The notes: generated by a model not told the origin, from the letters alone. 64,000 nt of DNA from Paenisporosarcina quisquiliarum_A (GCF_043641925.1 NZ_JBHZRU010000021.1:1-64000); one strand, 5' to 3'. Positions 1-7,883 are shown, counted from the stretch's first letter. Made by a program: numbers and translations.

Positions 1-147
1 GGTTAAGTTCAAGTTTGTTTTCGATACCGACAGGTGTCGGCGGAAGAAAACGTTTTTGCTCCGATCGCCTAAGCGATCATCGCTATATTTCGTTGACGTT
101 TTGCTGTTCAGTTTTCAAGGTTCATTGTTGTCACTTGTTTTGGCGAC
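1..147 (-). ncRNA. rRNA operon leader (16S gene off the left edge)
   Basis: On the minus strand this is the transcribed leader of an rRNA operon. The boxA-like stretch CTTGAAAACTGAAC, typical of Bacillales rrn leaders and spacers, reads from about 122 down to 109. Two small hairpins follow: GATCGC/GCGATC at 63-78 and CCGACA/TGTCGG at 27-40, as expected for processing and antitermination leaders. No mature 16S sequence is reached before base 1, so the 16S gene itself is an inference. In B. subtilis the pdaB gene is also followed by an rrn operon. Confidence 0.75.
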
Positions 148-153
148 TTTTGT

Positions 154-183
154 ATCTTACCACCTCTCATTCATGAATGTCAA
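154..183 (-). promoter_or_regulatory. sigma-A promoter of the rRNA operon
   Basis: On the minus strand, -35 TTGACA (178-183) and -10 TAAGAT (154-159) are separated by 18 bp. Transcription would start near 147 and run into the leader with the boxA-like sequence. It lies about 60 bp from the divergent start of the pdaB-like gene. Confidence 0.8.
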
Positions 184-243
184 CATGATTTCATAAATTT
201 AATTGAAGAATTATTTTTTGCTTTAAGAGAGGTAGGATATCTA

Positions 244-894
244 GTGAAATGGAGATATGTTTTCACCCTGTGTATTGTGTTCAGTGTCATATTTTTTATT
301 CAACCAAAGGAACAATTTTTTTCTGTGTTCCGAGTAACGGATGAACCTGATGTTATCGCCTCGGGTAATAATGGAATGACGTTAACTGTTGATCTATCCT
401 TCGGTCGAGAAGATGTTGAAGAATGGATTACGAACTTAGAATCGCCTTATCCCCTTTTGTTTTTAGATGCAGATTGGATTGAACGTTCTCCAAAAACCGT
501 AAATCTTATCATCGAAAAGAAAATACCTGTTGGGTTGCTTGGCAGCAAAGGAGAGATGTATTTAGATACTCCGGATTTATTGACAAAAGAAATAAAAAAA
601 TATGAACAGGCTTTTGAAAGCAAGCCATTATGGTTTCGAACAGCAGACTATGACTTTCCATCTGAACTGAAAGAAAATGTGTGGGATCATGAGATGAACT
701 TATTGAGCGCTTCAGTTTTTTGGACAACTGGAGATTTCCCGAAAATCGAACAGGGTGATATCGTCAGCGCAGCACTTCACAAAGAACAACGAGTAAATTT
801 CAAAAAATTACAAGCGTTTCAACATGCTTATCCATTCCAAACGATAGAAGAAACTCTGTTTGCCTTTAAAACGAATACAAAAACGTATCCATGA
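244..894 (+). CDS. PdaB-like polysaccharide deacetylase homologue, probably catalytically inactive
   Basis: A 216-residue protein with an N-terminal membrane anchor (about residues 5-20) and one NodB-like domain. Its position next to kbaA and an rRNA operon is that of pdaB (ybaN) in B. subtilis, a sporulation gene needed for spore stability. The domain can be followed through the family motifs, but they are eroded: TFDI is TVDL, the segment with the metal-binding histidine (GHQIG in PdaB) reads KIPVG, RPP reads RTA, and only the ALH remnant of the last motif survives. Start is GTG at 244 behind AGAGAGG. I infer loss of deacetylase activity with a retained structural role, or decay in progress; the frame is fully open. 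Some PdaB-type proteins already lack full metal triads. Confidence 0.65.
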   Translation: MKWRYVFTLCIVFSVIFFIQPKEQFFSVFRVTDEPDVIASGNNGMTLTVDLSFGREDVEEWITNLESPYPLLFLDADWIERSPKTVNLIIEKKIPVGLLGSKGEMYLDTPDLLTKEIKKYEQAFESKPLWFRTADYDFPSELKENVWDHEMNLLSASVFWTTGDFPKIEQGDIVSAALHKEQRVNFKKLQAFQHAYPFQTIEETLFAFKTNTKTYP

Positions 895-934
895 AAACCG
901 GTAGTTACTCTTTTCGAGGAATCTGCTACATAAA

Positions 935-1270
935 TTACAACCAAGATGGGTAAAATTCTAACTGAGATTCCCCCTTTTTCTAACTAAGACCTCAATTATT
1001 CTAACCAAGATCGCCATAATTCTAACTGAGCGACGATTCACCCACAAAGCAACACCCGCCAAGCACTAGCGTGCGGGGCAATTCAGATTTTTAAAATACG
1101 AATTTGTGCTGCTAGCTTCGCTTACGCAGCCTTTGCTGTTGGCGTATACTTCTTCAACAATTACAACTGAGATGGCGATTTTTCTAACTGAGATCGTCAA
1201 AATTCTAACTGAGACTACGATTATTCTAACCAAGATCGCCATAATTCTAACTGAGCAGCGATTCACCCAT
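935..1270. repeat. Two five-unit arrays of a 21-bp repeat (TTCTAACTGAGA family)
   Basis: Fills the 435-bp gap between the convergent pdaB-like and kbaA genes. Block 1 has cores starting at 935, 956, 978, 999 and 1020. Block 2 has cores at 1161, 1182, 1203, 1224 and 1245. The plus-strand core is TTCTAACTGAGA or TTCTAACCAAGA, followed by about 9 variable bases. The first unit of each block is the variant TTACAAC. Each block ends in the same sequence, CGATTCACCCA. The copies are 226 bp apart. The minus strand stays open over block 2 and would give a heptad pattern (SVRIxxI), but it has no supported start. Confidence 0.85.
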
Positions 1271-1280
1271 CAATTGAAAA

Positions 1281-1313
1281 CAGAGCTTGCACCGAAAAAA
1301 GGTGCAAGCTCTG
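1281..1313. terminator. Bidirectional terminator between pdaB-like and kbaA
   Basis: A perfect 13-bp stem, CAGAGCTTGCACC with GGTGCAAGCTCTG, has a 7-nt loop, with T runs on the plus side (1314-1318) and an A run on the left that serves kbaA on the minus strand. The core AGCTTGCACC also occurs in the hairpin at 28400-28441. Confidence 0.85.
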
Positions 1314-1329
1314 TTTTTCAAATTAATAT

Positions 1330-2001
1330 TTACGCTTTTGCTGCATCTGCACGCGCTTTGCGACGTTTCTCTAAATTAATGCGATCGACTTCTGATTTGG
1401 CATTATATTTTGGTAACTTTAATAATTGGTATGCATTGACCGCTAATATTGGGAATAATAATAACGCAACCCAGCTATCAATGTTATTTTCTCTTACCAT
1501 CAACACTGGTAACCACTCGAGTGTTGTTACGACGATCATGAAGAACAATGCTGAAATGAACGCTTGTTTGTTTGTCCATTTTGCTTTGAAGTAAGCAACG
1601 ATTAAAGCTGTTGCCAGTAAAAAGACTAGAAGTCCTAAGTATAGGAATAACTGATTGTTCGTTTCTGCGCTAGGCATGAAACGGAAAACAACTAAGTCAA
1701 AAATAACGATGGCAATGATTAATAATTGTACCCAGTTCCAAAGGCGAAGCGATTTAAAAATATTTACGCCAAACTGATGAACTGTTAAATATGCAAAAAA
1801 GCCCATTTGACTAACCACACTCATTGTAAATCCAACAATCACCATCCACAGAAATGCAGCTAAAAATTCGCCGTATTCTCCACTAGACAAATAAGGTGCA
1901 AAAGCATCTTCCCAACGAATAATTAATCCAAGTACACCAGTGACTATTCCACCTATCATGAGTGCCTTGAAGAAAAATATAAACCAATTTCGAATCGTCA
2001 C
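1330..2001 (-). CDS. kbaA: KinB-signalling pathway activation protein KbaA
   Basis: A 223-residue membrane protein with about six hydrophobic segments. The central segment with SVVSQMGFFAYLTVHQFG matches my memory of KbaA, which in B. subtilis is needed for activity of the sporulation kinase KinB. The C-terminus is a basic tail (NLEKRRKARADAAKA). The GTG at 2001, ten bases from GGAGG, gives a product beginning VTIRNW like the known protein; an upstream ATG at 2049 would add residues unlike the family. Position between gerD and the pdaB-like gene is the B. subtilis order. Inner-membrane location is inferred from the segments. Confidence 0.85.
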   Translation of the reverse strand: MTIRNWFIFFFKALMIGGIVTGVLGLIIRWEDAFAPYLSSGEYGEFLAAFLWMVIVGFTMSVVSQMGFFAYLTVHQFGVNIFKSLRLWNWVQLLIIAIVIFDLVVFRFMPSAETNNQLFLYLGLLVFLLATALIVAYFKAKWTNKQAFISALFFMIVVTTLEWLPVLMVRENNIDSWVALLLFPILAVNAYQLLKLPKYNAKSEVDRINLEKRRKARADAAKA

Positions 2002-2149
2002 AGCATTAAATCCTCCGTTTTTCACGAGTTTCTTCTTTAATTGTATCAACGTATTCGTAAAAAATCTATTTTACGTAAGGTTATCTACATAATCTACTCC
2101 ATTTTGTGAACAATAAATGAAAAGCTCCGTACGAGAAGAGAGGGATAAT

Positions 2150-2752
2150 ATGCGAAAATGGTCAGTTCTTTTGATTTTATTGGTATTAGCAGGGTGTAAT
2201 GGCGCTCCACAACAGGCACCTTCTTATGAGGAAACAAAGAAAATGATGACGGATGCGTTGCAAACGGAAGACGGGAAAAAGGTCATGAGACAAATGCTAA
2301 CTGATCCCGAGTTTCGTGAGTTATTAGTGCTTGAACACGACGACGTACAAAAATCGATTGAAGGAACTCTTCTTTCAGAGGATGCGAAGAAATTTTGGAA
2401 AGATACCTTCAAAGACCCAAAATTTTCGGAGACGTTCGCCAAAAGCATGAAGGAGCAGCAGCAAGATATTATGACTGAATTAATGAAGGACCCTGCTTTC
2501 CAAAAAGAATTGGAAACTTTTTTTGGACAAGCAGATATGCAAAAGCAGTTAGAAACCATTTTACAAGCTCAAACGATGCGTAAGGAAATCCAAGAAATTG
2601 TTCAAGAAACCATTGATAGCCCGCTCCTAAAAGCGAAATGGCAAGAAATGGTGAAGTCCGCTGGGATGACCGCTGAAGAAGAAGGTGGTAAATCTGGAGG
2701 TGGAGGCGGAGGCGCAGAAGGTGGCGAAAAGAAAAAGGAAGAAGGTCAATAA
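2150..2752 (+). CDS. gerD: Spore germination lipoprotein GerD
   Basis: A 200-residue lipoprotein. The signal peptide ends in the lipobox LAGC with the lipidated cysteine near residue 16. The mature part is charged and helical (repeated DPxF-type segments such as LTDPEFREL and MKDPAFQKEL), as in GerD, the scaffold that gathers germinant receptors in the spore inner membrane. The C-terminus is a low-complexity Gly/Glu/Lys tail. Start chosen at ATG 2150 behind GAGAGGG; the upstream ATG at 2117 would put a charged stretch before the signal peptide. It is convergent with salA, as in B. subtilis. Confidence 0.9.
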   Translation: MRKWSVLLILLVLAGCNGAPQQAPSYEETKKMMTDALQTEDGKKVMRQMLTDPEFRELLVLEHDDVQKSIEGTLLSEDAKKFWKDTFKDPKFSETFAKSMKEQQQDIMTELMKDPAFQKELETFFGQADMQKQLETILQAQTMRKEIQEIVQETIDSPLLKAKWQEMVKSAGMTAEEEGGKSGGGGGGAEGGEKKKEEGQ

Positions 2753-2762
2753 TCATTCAAAA

Positions 2763-2788
2763 CCCCACTCGCATAGAAGCAAGTGGGG
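2763..2788. terminator. Terminator between convergent gerD and salA
   Basis: Stem CCCCACTCGC with GCAAGTGGGG (one mismatch, 6-nt loop) lies in the short gap between the two stop codons. T tracts are weak on both sides. Confidence 0.65.
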
Positions 2789-2799
2789 ATTCTTGATGA

Positions 2800-3858
2800 C
2801 TATTTTGTTGTTTTGTTGATGACTTTTGTTGCGATGTCTAAGTAAATCTTCCCGGTTGGATGTTCTTCTGCATATACTGAAGGAGCAAAATCTGCTTCAT
2901 TCCAATCCGGTTGACCTAAAGGAATTTGACCAAGTAATTCCGTGCGAAGTTCTTCAGCTAGCTTTGGACCTCCGCCTTTGCCAAATACGTATTCCTTTTC
3001 ATTTGAGTTTTTCGATTCAAACCACGCCATATTTTCAATAACACCCAATACTTCATGATCTGTTTGCAACGCCATTGCACCTGCTCGAGCAGCAACAAAT
3101 GCAGCAGTAGGATGTGGAGTTGTTACGACGATTTCTTTAGATGACGGAATCATTTGGTGAATATCTAATGCAACGTCCCCAGTACCTGGAGGTAAATCTA
3201 ACAACAAGTAATCCAGGTCTCCCCATTCAACATCTTTGAAGAATTGGTCTAGTACTTTACCGAGCATTGGTCCACGCCATACGACAGGAGCATTATCTTC
3301 TACAAAGAATCCCATTGAGATCACTTTGACACCAAAGCGTTCTACTGGAATAATGCTTCCCCCACGAATAACTGGGCTTTGTTGAACACCCATCATGTCT
3401 GGGACACTAAATCCATAAATATCCGCATCGATTAAGCCTACTTTTTTCCCTAGACGTGCTAGGGCGATTGCTAGGTTGACGGATACTGTTGATTTCCCAA
3501 CGCCACCTTTACCTGATGCAATCGAAATGAATTCGACTTTATTTAACGGAGATAACAAATCTTGTGCTGCCGATTCTGTTGCCGTACCACGGAATTTAGC
3601 TAACACTTCTTGAGGCAACTCTTCAAAGCGAATACCAACTGTTCCAAATCCAGCTTCTTTAAGTGCATCTACCACTTTCATTTGCAGCTGCATTTGTTCT
3701 GCGGTATTAACTTTAGCGATCGCAATTTTTACACTTACATGATTCTTCTCTTCTTTTATGGACACTTCTTTAAGACCATCTGTTTCGAGTAATGTTTTAT
3801 GTAAAAAAGGGTCTTGTAGTTGCCCAATCAGTTCTCTTACTTGTTGTTCATTCATCAA
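2800..3858 (-). CDS. salA: Mrp/NBP35-family P-loop ATPase SalA
   Basis: About 352 residues. The N-terminal DUF59/MIP18-like domain (residues 1-90) is followed by a MinD/Mrp-type ATPase with the deviant Walker A SGKGGVGKST near residue 115, DADIYG and DLPPGTGD. Family members are Fe-S cluster carriers. In B. subtilis the gene at this place is salA (ybaL), reported as a regulator acting on scoC expression; which role applies here cannot be read from sequence. TTG at 3858 is ten bases from AAGGAG, and ATG at 3855 is equally possible. It sits between gerD and cwlD as in B. subtilis. Confidence 0.88.
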   Translation of the reverse strand: MMNEQQVRELIGQLQDPFLHKTLLETDGLKEVSIKEEKNHVSVKIAIAKVNTAEQMQLQMKVVDALKEAGFGTVGIRFEELPQEVLAKFRGTATESAAQDLLSPLNKVEFISIASGKGGVGKSTVSVNLAIALARLGKKVGLIDADIYGFSVPDMMGVQQSPVIRGGSIIPVERFGVKVISMGFFVEDNAPVVWRGPMLGKVLDQFFKDVEWGDLDYLLLDLPPGTGDVALDIHQMIPSSKEIVVTTPHPTAAFVAARAGAMALQTDHEVLGVIENMAWFESKNSNEKEYVFGKGGGPKLAEELRTELLGQIPLGQPDWNEADFAPSVYAEEHPTGKIYLDIATKVINKTTK

Positions 3859-3983
3859 TTTTGAGACACTCCTTCTATGTACATTTCGTCCTATAGTATA
3901 TCATATCTAGATTTAGTAAGTTGCGTCGTAGGATTCTCTTTCAGGACAATACATATTATGAGCATCTTGTGCTTACGTAGAAA

Positions 3984-4697
3984 TTATTGAACTTCCCCAT
4001 TTACGTACGTTTCGATACCATCCGCAATCGCTTTCGCCATTTGGCTTTGATAGTCCTTCTCGGTAAGTAATTTTAATTCTTCCGGATTACTTAAAAACCC
4101 GGTTTCTACTAAAACTGCTGGAACCGTTGCTTTTTTCAATAAATACACTTGTTTAATGGCTAATGCTTCTCGCTCTGTATTTCCAACTTGCTCACGAATC
4201 GAACCTTGAATGGCTTTAGCCACGGCTGCTCCTTCAACATGACCATCCTTGTGATAGAAAACCTGTGCGCCTCTCCATCTCGCTTCTGGAACAGCGTTCA
4301 CATGCACACTGATAAATAGATCAGCATCTGTGTTTGTGATCATTTCTTCACGCAGTTTTAAATCTGCCATCTTTCTTGCACGAATGGTAGGGAATGTTGC
4401 TTTTGGATTATGTTCTTCTAATGCATCCCCACTTTGAGAACGTGTCATGACCACGACAGCACCTTGTCTTTTCAACTCTTTTTCAAGCGCTTTTCCTAAG
4501 GCCAAGGTAATATCCTTTTCAATCACTTCTCCAACAGATGCTCCTCCATCAATTCCTCCATGACCAGGGTCCACTACAACTTTTATTCCTGCTAATGGGG
4601 CTGGTAAAAAGAATGCACGATCAGATGCTTGCGTTTCATACACCACTACGGTTACCGACAAAACCATCAACAATAAAATTGCAATCCATCGTTTCAA
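3984..4697 (-). CDS. cwlD: Spore cortex N-acetylmuramoyl-L-alanine amidase CwlD
   Basis: An Amidase_3 zinc enzyme of 237 residues, the length I recall for B. subtilis CwlD. An N-terminal membrane/signal segment precedes the catalytic domain with DPGHGG (zinc His), an EKD segment (Glu ligand), ISVHVNA (His) and ETGFLSN (catalytic Glu). CwlD works with PdaA to make muramic delta-lactam in the spore cortex, the mark recognised by germination lytic enzymes. TTG at 4697 follows AAAGGTGG and begins MKRWIAILL. Other starts up to 4739 would extend ahead of the signal segment. Confidence 0.9.
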   Translation of the reverse strand: MKRWIAILLLMVLSVTVVVYETQASDRAFFLPAPLAGIKVVVDPGHGGIDGGASVGEVIEKDITLALGKALEKELKRQGAVVVMTRSQSGDALEEHNPKATFPTIRARKMADLKLREEMITNTDADLFISVHVNAVPEARWRGAQVFYHKDGHVEGAAVAKAIQGSIREQVGNTEREALAIKQVYLLKKATVPAVLVETGFLSNPEELKLLTEKDYQSQMAKAIADGIETYVNGEVQ

Positions 4698-4775
4698 CGC
4701 TGCGACACCACCTTTTACACTCACTATACGTATGTCCATTCCGAACTATGAGCAAAAGTGTCAAGCCTTCCTATA

Positions 4776-5489
4776 TTATTTTACCGGTATTCCATCTTCC
4801 CTTAAGTCCAGGTAAAGTGAACCATCTGATTCCACTTCTGCATAGAATACTTGTTCCACCGAATTCACTCCATGTTTAACTAGTTGTTTATGTAGCCATT
4901 CCTCAGTCAATCCTACCCCATGTAAGTTTTTCAATACAACCTTGCCATCTGCAATAATCGTACAAGGCATAAATTTCGGGGTACCCGTTGGTGCTTTTAC
5001 ATCCTGCTTTGTGGCAGATTGCTGCGATACTTTTTTAAATACGCTTAGCTCCCCGTTGGTTTCGAGTACTGCGAAATGAACATCCTTAACTGAAAAGATT
5101 CCTTGTATTCTTAGCAACATATTTAAATCGCCTATTGGAAGCCGTGATGACTTTAATGCTTTTTCCAAAATTTTTCCTTCTTTAATGACAATTAACGGCT
5201 TATCATCTAAAAGCGACTTTGCTCTATTGGATTTTATTGAAATAAAACTGACTAAGATTGTTAACAAAGACCACCATATTAAGGATGTAATTGCGTTTAG
5301 GTAATGTGTGTCATCATGTGCTACTACTTCGCCTGCAATGGATCCAATCGTAATGCCTGTAATGTAGTTAAAAAACGTCAGTTGGCTCAATTGCTCTTTC
5401 CCCAAAATTCGAGCCAGTCCAAGAAGGACAGAAAAAGTTACGGTCGTTCGAATTAACATTTCAAAAAAACTATAGTCTTCCATATTCAT
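4776..5489 (-). CDS. DUF421 (YetF-like) membrane protein
   Basis: 237 residues. The first 85 hold three hydrophobic segments (FSVLLGLARILGKEQLSQLTF is a family hallmark), then two soluble repeats of DUF421/YetF type with KPLIVIKEGKIL and CTIIADGKVVLKNL. No biochemical role is established to my knowledge; several relatives in Bacillus are spore-membrane proteins. ATG at 5489 is eight bases from GAGGGGG and is preferred to a TTG at 5519. It is transcribed with cwlD direction and divergent from the small gene at 5634. Confidence 0.8.
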   Translation of the reverse strand: MNMEDYSFFEMLIRTTVTFSVLLGLARILGKEQLSQLTFFNYITGITIGSIAGEVVAHDDTHYLNAITSLIWWSLLTILVSFISIKSNRAKSLLDDKPLIVIKEGKILEKALKSSRLPIGDLNMLLRIQGIFSVKDVHFAVLETNGELSVFKKVSQQSATKQDVKAPTGTPKFMPCTIIADGKVVLKNLHGVGLTEEWLHKQLVKHGVNSVEQVFYAEVESDGSLYLDLREDGIPVK

Positions 5490-5586
5490 TTGATTAATCC
5501 CCCTCACAAACAGACTCAACCTCTATCTTTTCCTGAAACAATCTTACTTATTCATAGAGATCATTTGGGGAATGAACAGAATACAA

Positions 5587-5614
5587 ACCATTTTGAAAGA
5601 AATAACATACTCTA
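5587..5614 (+). promoter_or_regulatory. Possible sigma-K type promoter for the small-gene pair
   Basis: AC at 5587-5588, 17 bp, then CATACTCTA at 5606-5614 fits the B. subtilis sigma-K pattern (AC, 16-17 bp, CATAnnnTA). The transcript would have only about 13 bases before the TTG at 5634, so the call is tentative. Confidence 0.35.
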
Positions 5615-5633
5615 AACGTAGGGGGGTTCTACT

Positions 5634-5933
5634 TTGAGAGATGATCAATTTCATAATAAAATCAATTCTTCCTATACCCTTCATGATTTATTAAAAGGGA
5701 AAGACCTTGAAATCATAACAGCTTCCTTGCTTCTTCTTGGAAAATTAAAAGTGGATTACGTTTCGCTGTTTCGAAATACACCTGATGTATCTGTCACGTT
5801 AATTGGTAAATACAAAAAAACGAAGGAAGATAAGGCGAATAGTCTAACCGAGTTTTTAAACGAAAATGGAGATATTACGATGGACGAGGTTTTTGAAGCG
5901 TTAAGTAAGCGAATGAATAATAAAGGGACGTGA
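5634..5933 (+). CDS. Hypothetical protein, 99 residues
   Basis: I do not recognise a family. The product is soluble and helical: a Leu-rich stretch near residues 19-40 (LLKGKDLEIITASLLLLGKL), a middle part ending LIGKYKKTKED, and a C-terminal acidic-basic helix. The TTG start follows the strong GGGGGG ribosome site at 5621. It is directly followed (4 bp) by a second small gene, and a sigma-K-like promoter lies just upstream, so a role in the spore mother cell is a possible inference. Codon use looks native to the neighbourhood. Confidence 0.6.
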   Translation: MRDDQFHNKINSSYTLHDLLKGKDLEIITASLLLLGKLKVDYVSLFRNTPDVSVTLIGKYKKTKEDKANSLTEFLNENGDITMDEVFEALSKRMNNKGT

Positions 5934-5937
5934 AAAC

Positions 5938-6084
5938 ATGCATAAAAGTAACTCTTTAAATAGATGCGAGTTTGACGGAGTTGGATTTATAAATGGGGTT
6001 TTGCTCTTAATTTTAATTTCGCTGTTGATTTTTGGTTCCACCGATCTATCAGACGTATCAGTTCCAAGTGTGAATATTCCTTAA
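5938..6084 (+). CDS. Small predicted membrane protein, 48 residues
   Basis: ATG at 5938 is four bases after the stop of the 99-residue gene, with AAAGGGACGTG as ribosome site. The product has a short polar N-terminus (MHKSNSLNRCEFDG), one hydrophobic segment (about residues 16-32, VGFINGVLLLILISLLIF) and a polar tail ending VNIP. It looks like the many small single-span sporulation proteins of Bacillales, but I cannot assign a family. A hairpin at 6092-6115 closes the unit. Confidence 0.5.
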   Translation: MHKSNSLNRCEFDGVGFINGVLLLILISLLIFGSTDLSDVSVPSVNIP

Positions 6085-6091
6085 CAATTGA

Positions 6092-6120
6092 ATTGCCCAT
6101 TATTTCCTGGGCAATCTTCT
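6092..6120 (+). terminator. Terminator after the small-gene pair
   Basis: ATTGCCCA (6092-6099) pairs with TGGGCAAT (6108-6115), followed by the pyrimidine run CTTCTCTTCTT. It begins 7 bp after the small gene stop. Confidence 0.6.
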
Positions 6121-6192
6121 CTTCTTGAAAAACAATTTGCACCAAATTAAGCATTTTCCAATACTGGTTTACGAAACTTATTAATACGATTA

Positions 6193-6224
6193 AAAAGCCC
6201 TACTTCTTTTGAAGCGGAGCTTTT
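6193..6224. terminator. Terminator of the staygreen-family gene
   Basis: AAAAGCCCTACTTC and GAAGCGGAGCTTTT form an imperfect 14-bp stem with a TTTT loop. T runs on both strands allow termination in both directions; on the minus strand it lies 30 bp past the gene at 6255. Confidence 0.6.
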
Positions 6225-6254
6225 GTTATTTCACTTTAGTTTCCGTTCAATCGT

Positions 6255-6713
6255 TTACAGTAAATATTGACGTGGTGTGCCATAGAAAAATACTTGTTGA
6301 TATTGCGGGTAAGTGGATTCGAAGTATATAAAGATGGGTGCATCAAGTAGTTTGGGGTAATTTTTATAAAACTGAAGGTCACCGTTAACAATGCCTTTTA
6401 GAGCAGTAACCATCTCTTTTTTAAAAATGTTAAATCGAATGCCTGCAATCGTTTCACCAAACTCTCCACCGTCTACATAGGCTTTTCCCATCAAGGTAAA
6501 TTGACTCTGTTCATCTTTTTTCCATTCACCAAGCACTTCATCTCTCATTTTTTGATTGATGGCTTTGTCGTTATAAACATTGCCAATATCTAAAAATAAC
6601 TCACCAGTGAGATCAGAATGCGTAAGCGTGTATTTCCTTCCTTCAACAGGTTGGACGAATGTGGCTGGTGGGATAAGATTCACGGATAATTTTTGAGGGT
6701 CAAAAACTGACAT
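6255..6713 (-). CDS. Staygreen-family protein
   Basis: 152 residues, close in pattern to the bacterial staygreen (SGR) family: it begins MSVFDPQKLSV, with PVEGRKYTLTHSD, LGEWK, YVDGGEF, FESTYPQ and the end FFYGTPRQYLL. Plant SGR is a magnesium dechelatase acting on chlorophyll a. Some bacterial homologues are reported to show such activity, but the natural substrate in non-photosynthetic Bacillales is unknown. ATG at 6713 is five bases from AGGAGAG. It lies between rpsI and the small-gene pair and looks like a single-gene unit with its own terminator. Confidence 0.8.
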   Translation of the reverse strand: MSVFDPQKLSVNLIPPATFVQPVEGRKYTLTHSDLTGELFLDIGNVYNDKAINQKMRDEVLGEWKKDEQSQFTLMGKAYVDGGEFGETIAGIRFNIFKKEMVTALKGIVNGDLQFYKNYPKLLDAPIFIYFESTYPQYQQVFFYGTPRQYLL

Positions 6714-6852
6714 ATATTCTCTCCTAACGTCTTCCTTGATAATTAAAATAGGCACTTTTCACACATGACTGACCACATTTCTAGTAAATGATTGTTTATT
6801 ACCATATGTAGGAGATATCAAGATTGTTCAGAAGAAAAAATTTAAAACACAA

Positions 6853-6885
6853 AAAAACCCCCAACCAAAATGGTTGAGGGTTTTT
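6853..6885 (-). terminator. Terminator of the rplM-rpsI operon
   Basis: AAAAACCCCCAACC (6853-6866) pairs with GGTTGAGGGTTTTT (6872-6885). On the minus strand it ends in a run of T and lies 14 bp past the rpsI stop. Confidence 0.9.
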
Positions 6886-6898
6886 GAAAATCCGAAGA

Positions 6899-7291
6899 TT
6901 AACGTTTTGAGAACTGAGGTGCACGACGAGCGCCTTTAAGACCGTATTTTTTACGTTCTTTCATGCGTGAGTCACGAGTTAACAATCCTGCAGATTTCAA
7001 TGCTGGACGGAAATCAGGATCTACATGAAGTAGTGCACGAGCAATACCATGACGGATTGCGCCTGCTTGACCTGTGTATCCACCACCATTAACATTTACA
7101 TGAATGTCATAGCTACCTAGAGTTTCAGTTGCTACTAATGGTTGTTTAATGATTTCGCGTAATGTAGCAAATGGTACGTAGTCTTCTACGTCACGTTTGT
7201 TGATTACGATATTACCTTCGCCCGGTACTAAACGTACGCGTGCAGTTGAACTTTTACGACGACCTGTGCCGATATATTGAACTTGTGCCAA
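6899..7291 (-). CDS. rpsI: 30S ribosomal protein uS9
   Basis: 130 residues, full length, with the N-terminal YIGTGRRKSSTARV, the NVNGGGYTGQAGAIRHGIAR core and the invariant C-terminal SKR that reaches the P-site tRNA. It is 20 bp behind rplM under the same promoter and followed by a strong terminator. Confidence 0.97.
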   Translation of the reverse strand: MAQVQYIGTGRRKSSTARVRLVPGEGNIVINKRDVEDYVPFATLREIIKQPLVATETLGSYDIHVNVNGGGYTGQAGAIRHGIARALLHVDPDFRPALKSAGLLTRDSRMKERKKYGLKGARRAPQFSKR

Positions 7292-7311
7292 GGGTATGTC
7301 CTCCTCTTTAA

Positions 7312-7749
7312 TTATCCGCGAAGCTCATAAGCTTCTGGTTTTTGTGCTGCATGTGGATGTTCTGCTCCAGCGTATACGTGAAGCTTCGTGAATGTTTGAC
7401 GACCTAAAGAGTTTTTAGGAAGCATTCCTTTGATTGCTAATTCAAGCATTTTTGTTGGGTAGTTAGTACGCATTTGTAAAGCAGTACGTTTTTTCAAACC
7501 ACCAGCAAATTGTGTATGACGGTAGTAAATTTTGTCTGTTAATTTCTTACCAGTCAATTCGATTTTCTCAGCGTTGATAATGATCACGTGATCACCTGTG
7601 TCAACGTTTGGTGTGAATGTTGGTTTGTTTTTACCACGTAAGATAGCAGCTACTTCAGAAGCTAAACGACCAAGAGTTTGGCCTTCTGCGTCTACTACTA
7701 ACCACTTACGCTCTACTTCGTGACCTTTAGCCATGAATGTTGTACGCAT
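7312..7749 (-). CDS. rplM: 50S ribosomal protein uL13
   Basis: 145 residues, the B. subtilis length. Typical segments are ERKWLVVDAEGQTLGRLAS, GDHVIIINAEKIELTGKK and KMLELAIKGMLPKNSLGR. It binds 23S rRNA early in assembly. It is first gene of the rplM-rpsI pair with its own promoter at 7855-7883 and an untranslated leader of about 100 nt. Start ATG 7749 (MRTTFMAKG), preceded by AGGAGG. Confidence 0.97.
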   Translation of the reverse strand: MRTTFMAKGHEVERKWLVVDAEGQTLGRLASEVAAILRGKNKPTFTPNVDTGDHVIIINAEKIELTGKKLTDKIYYRHTQFAGGLKKRTALQMRTNYPTKMLELAIKGMLPKNSLGRQTFTKLHVYAGAEHPHAAQKPEAYELRG

Positions 7750-7854
7750 GTATTTTGTCCTCCTAATTCAATCTAATCTGATTTAAATTTTCTTATATCA
7801 TCATCAACAACAAGTTTCGGGGCTTATTGTGGGGTTAATGAAATACCATGTGTC

Positions 7855-7883
7855 ATCATATAACGCCAGGCATAAAAAGTCAA
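7855..7883 (-). promoter_or_regulatory. sigma-A promoter of rplM-rpsI
   Basis: TTGACT (7878-7883), 17 bp, TATGAT (7855-7860) on the minus strand. The leader of roughly 100 nt between here and rplM is where Bacillales carry an L13 autoregulatory leader; I see no hairpin clear enough to call it. Confidence 0.8.

Noticed and set aside
1..120. tRNA or 16S gene at the left edge
   Set aside because: Sequence is leader; no mature 16S start or cloverleaf is visible.
1106..1594. Plus-strand open frame over the repeat block and antisense to kbaA
   Set aside because: Low complexity from the repeat (heptads), no ribosome site, then the reverse of a real gene.
2050..2149. sigma-G promoter for gerD
   Set aside because: I could not find a -35/-10 pair with correct spacing.
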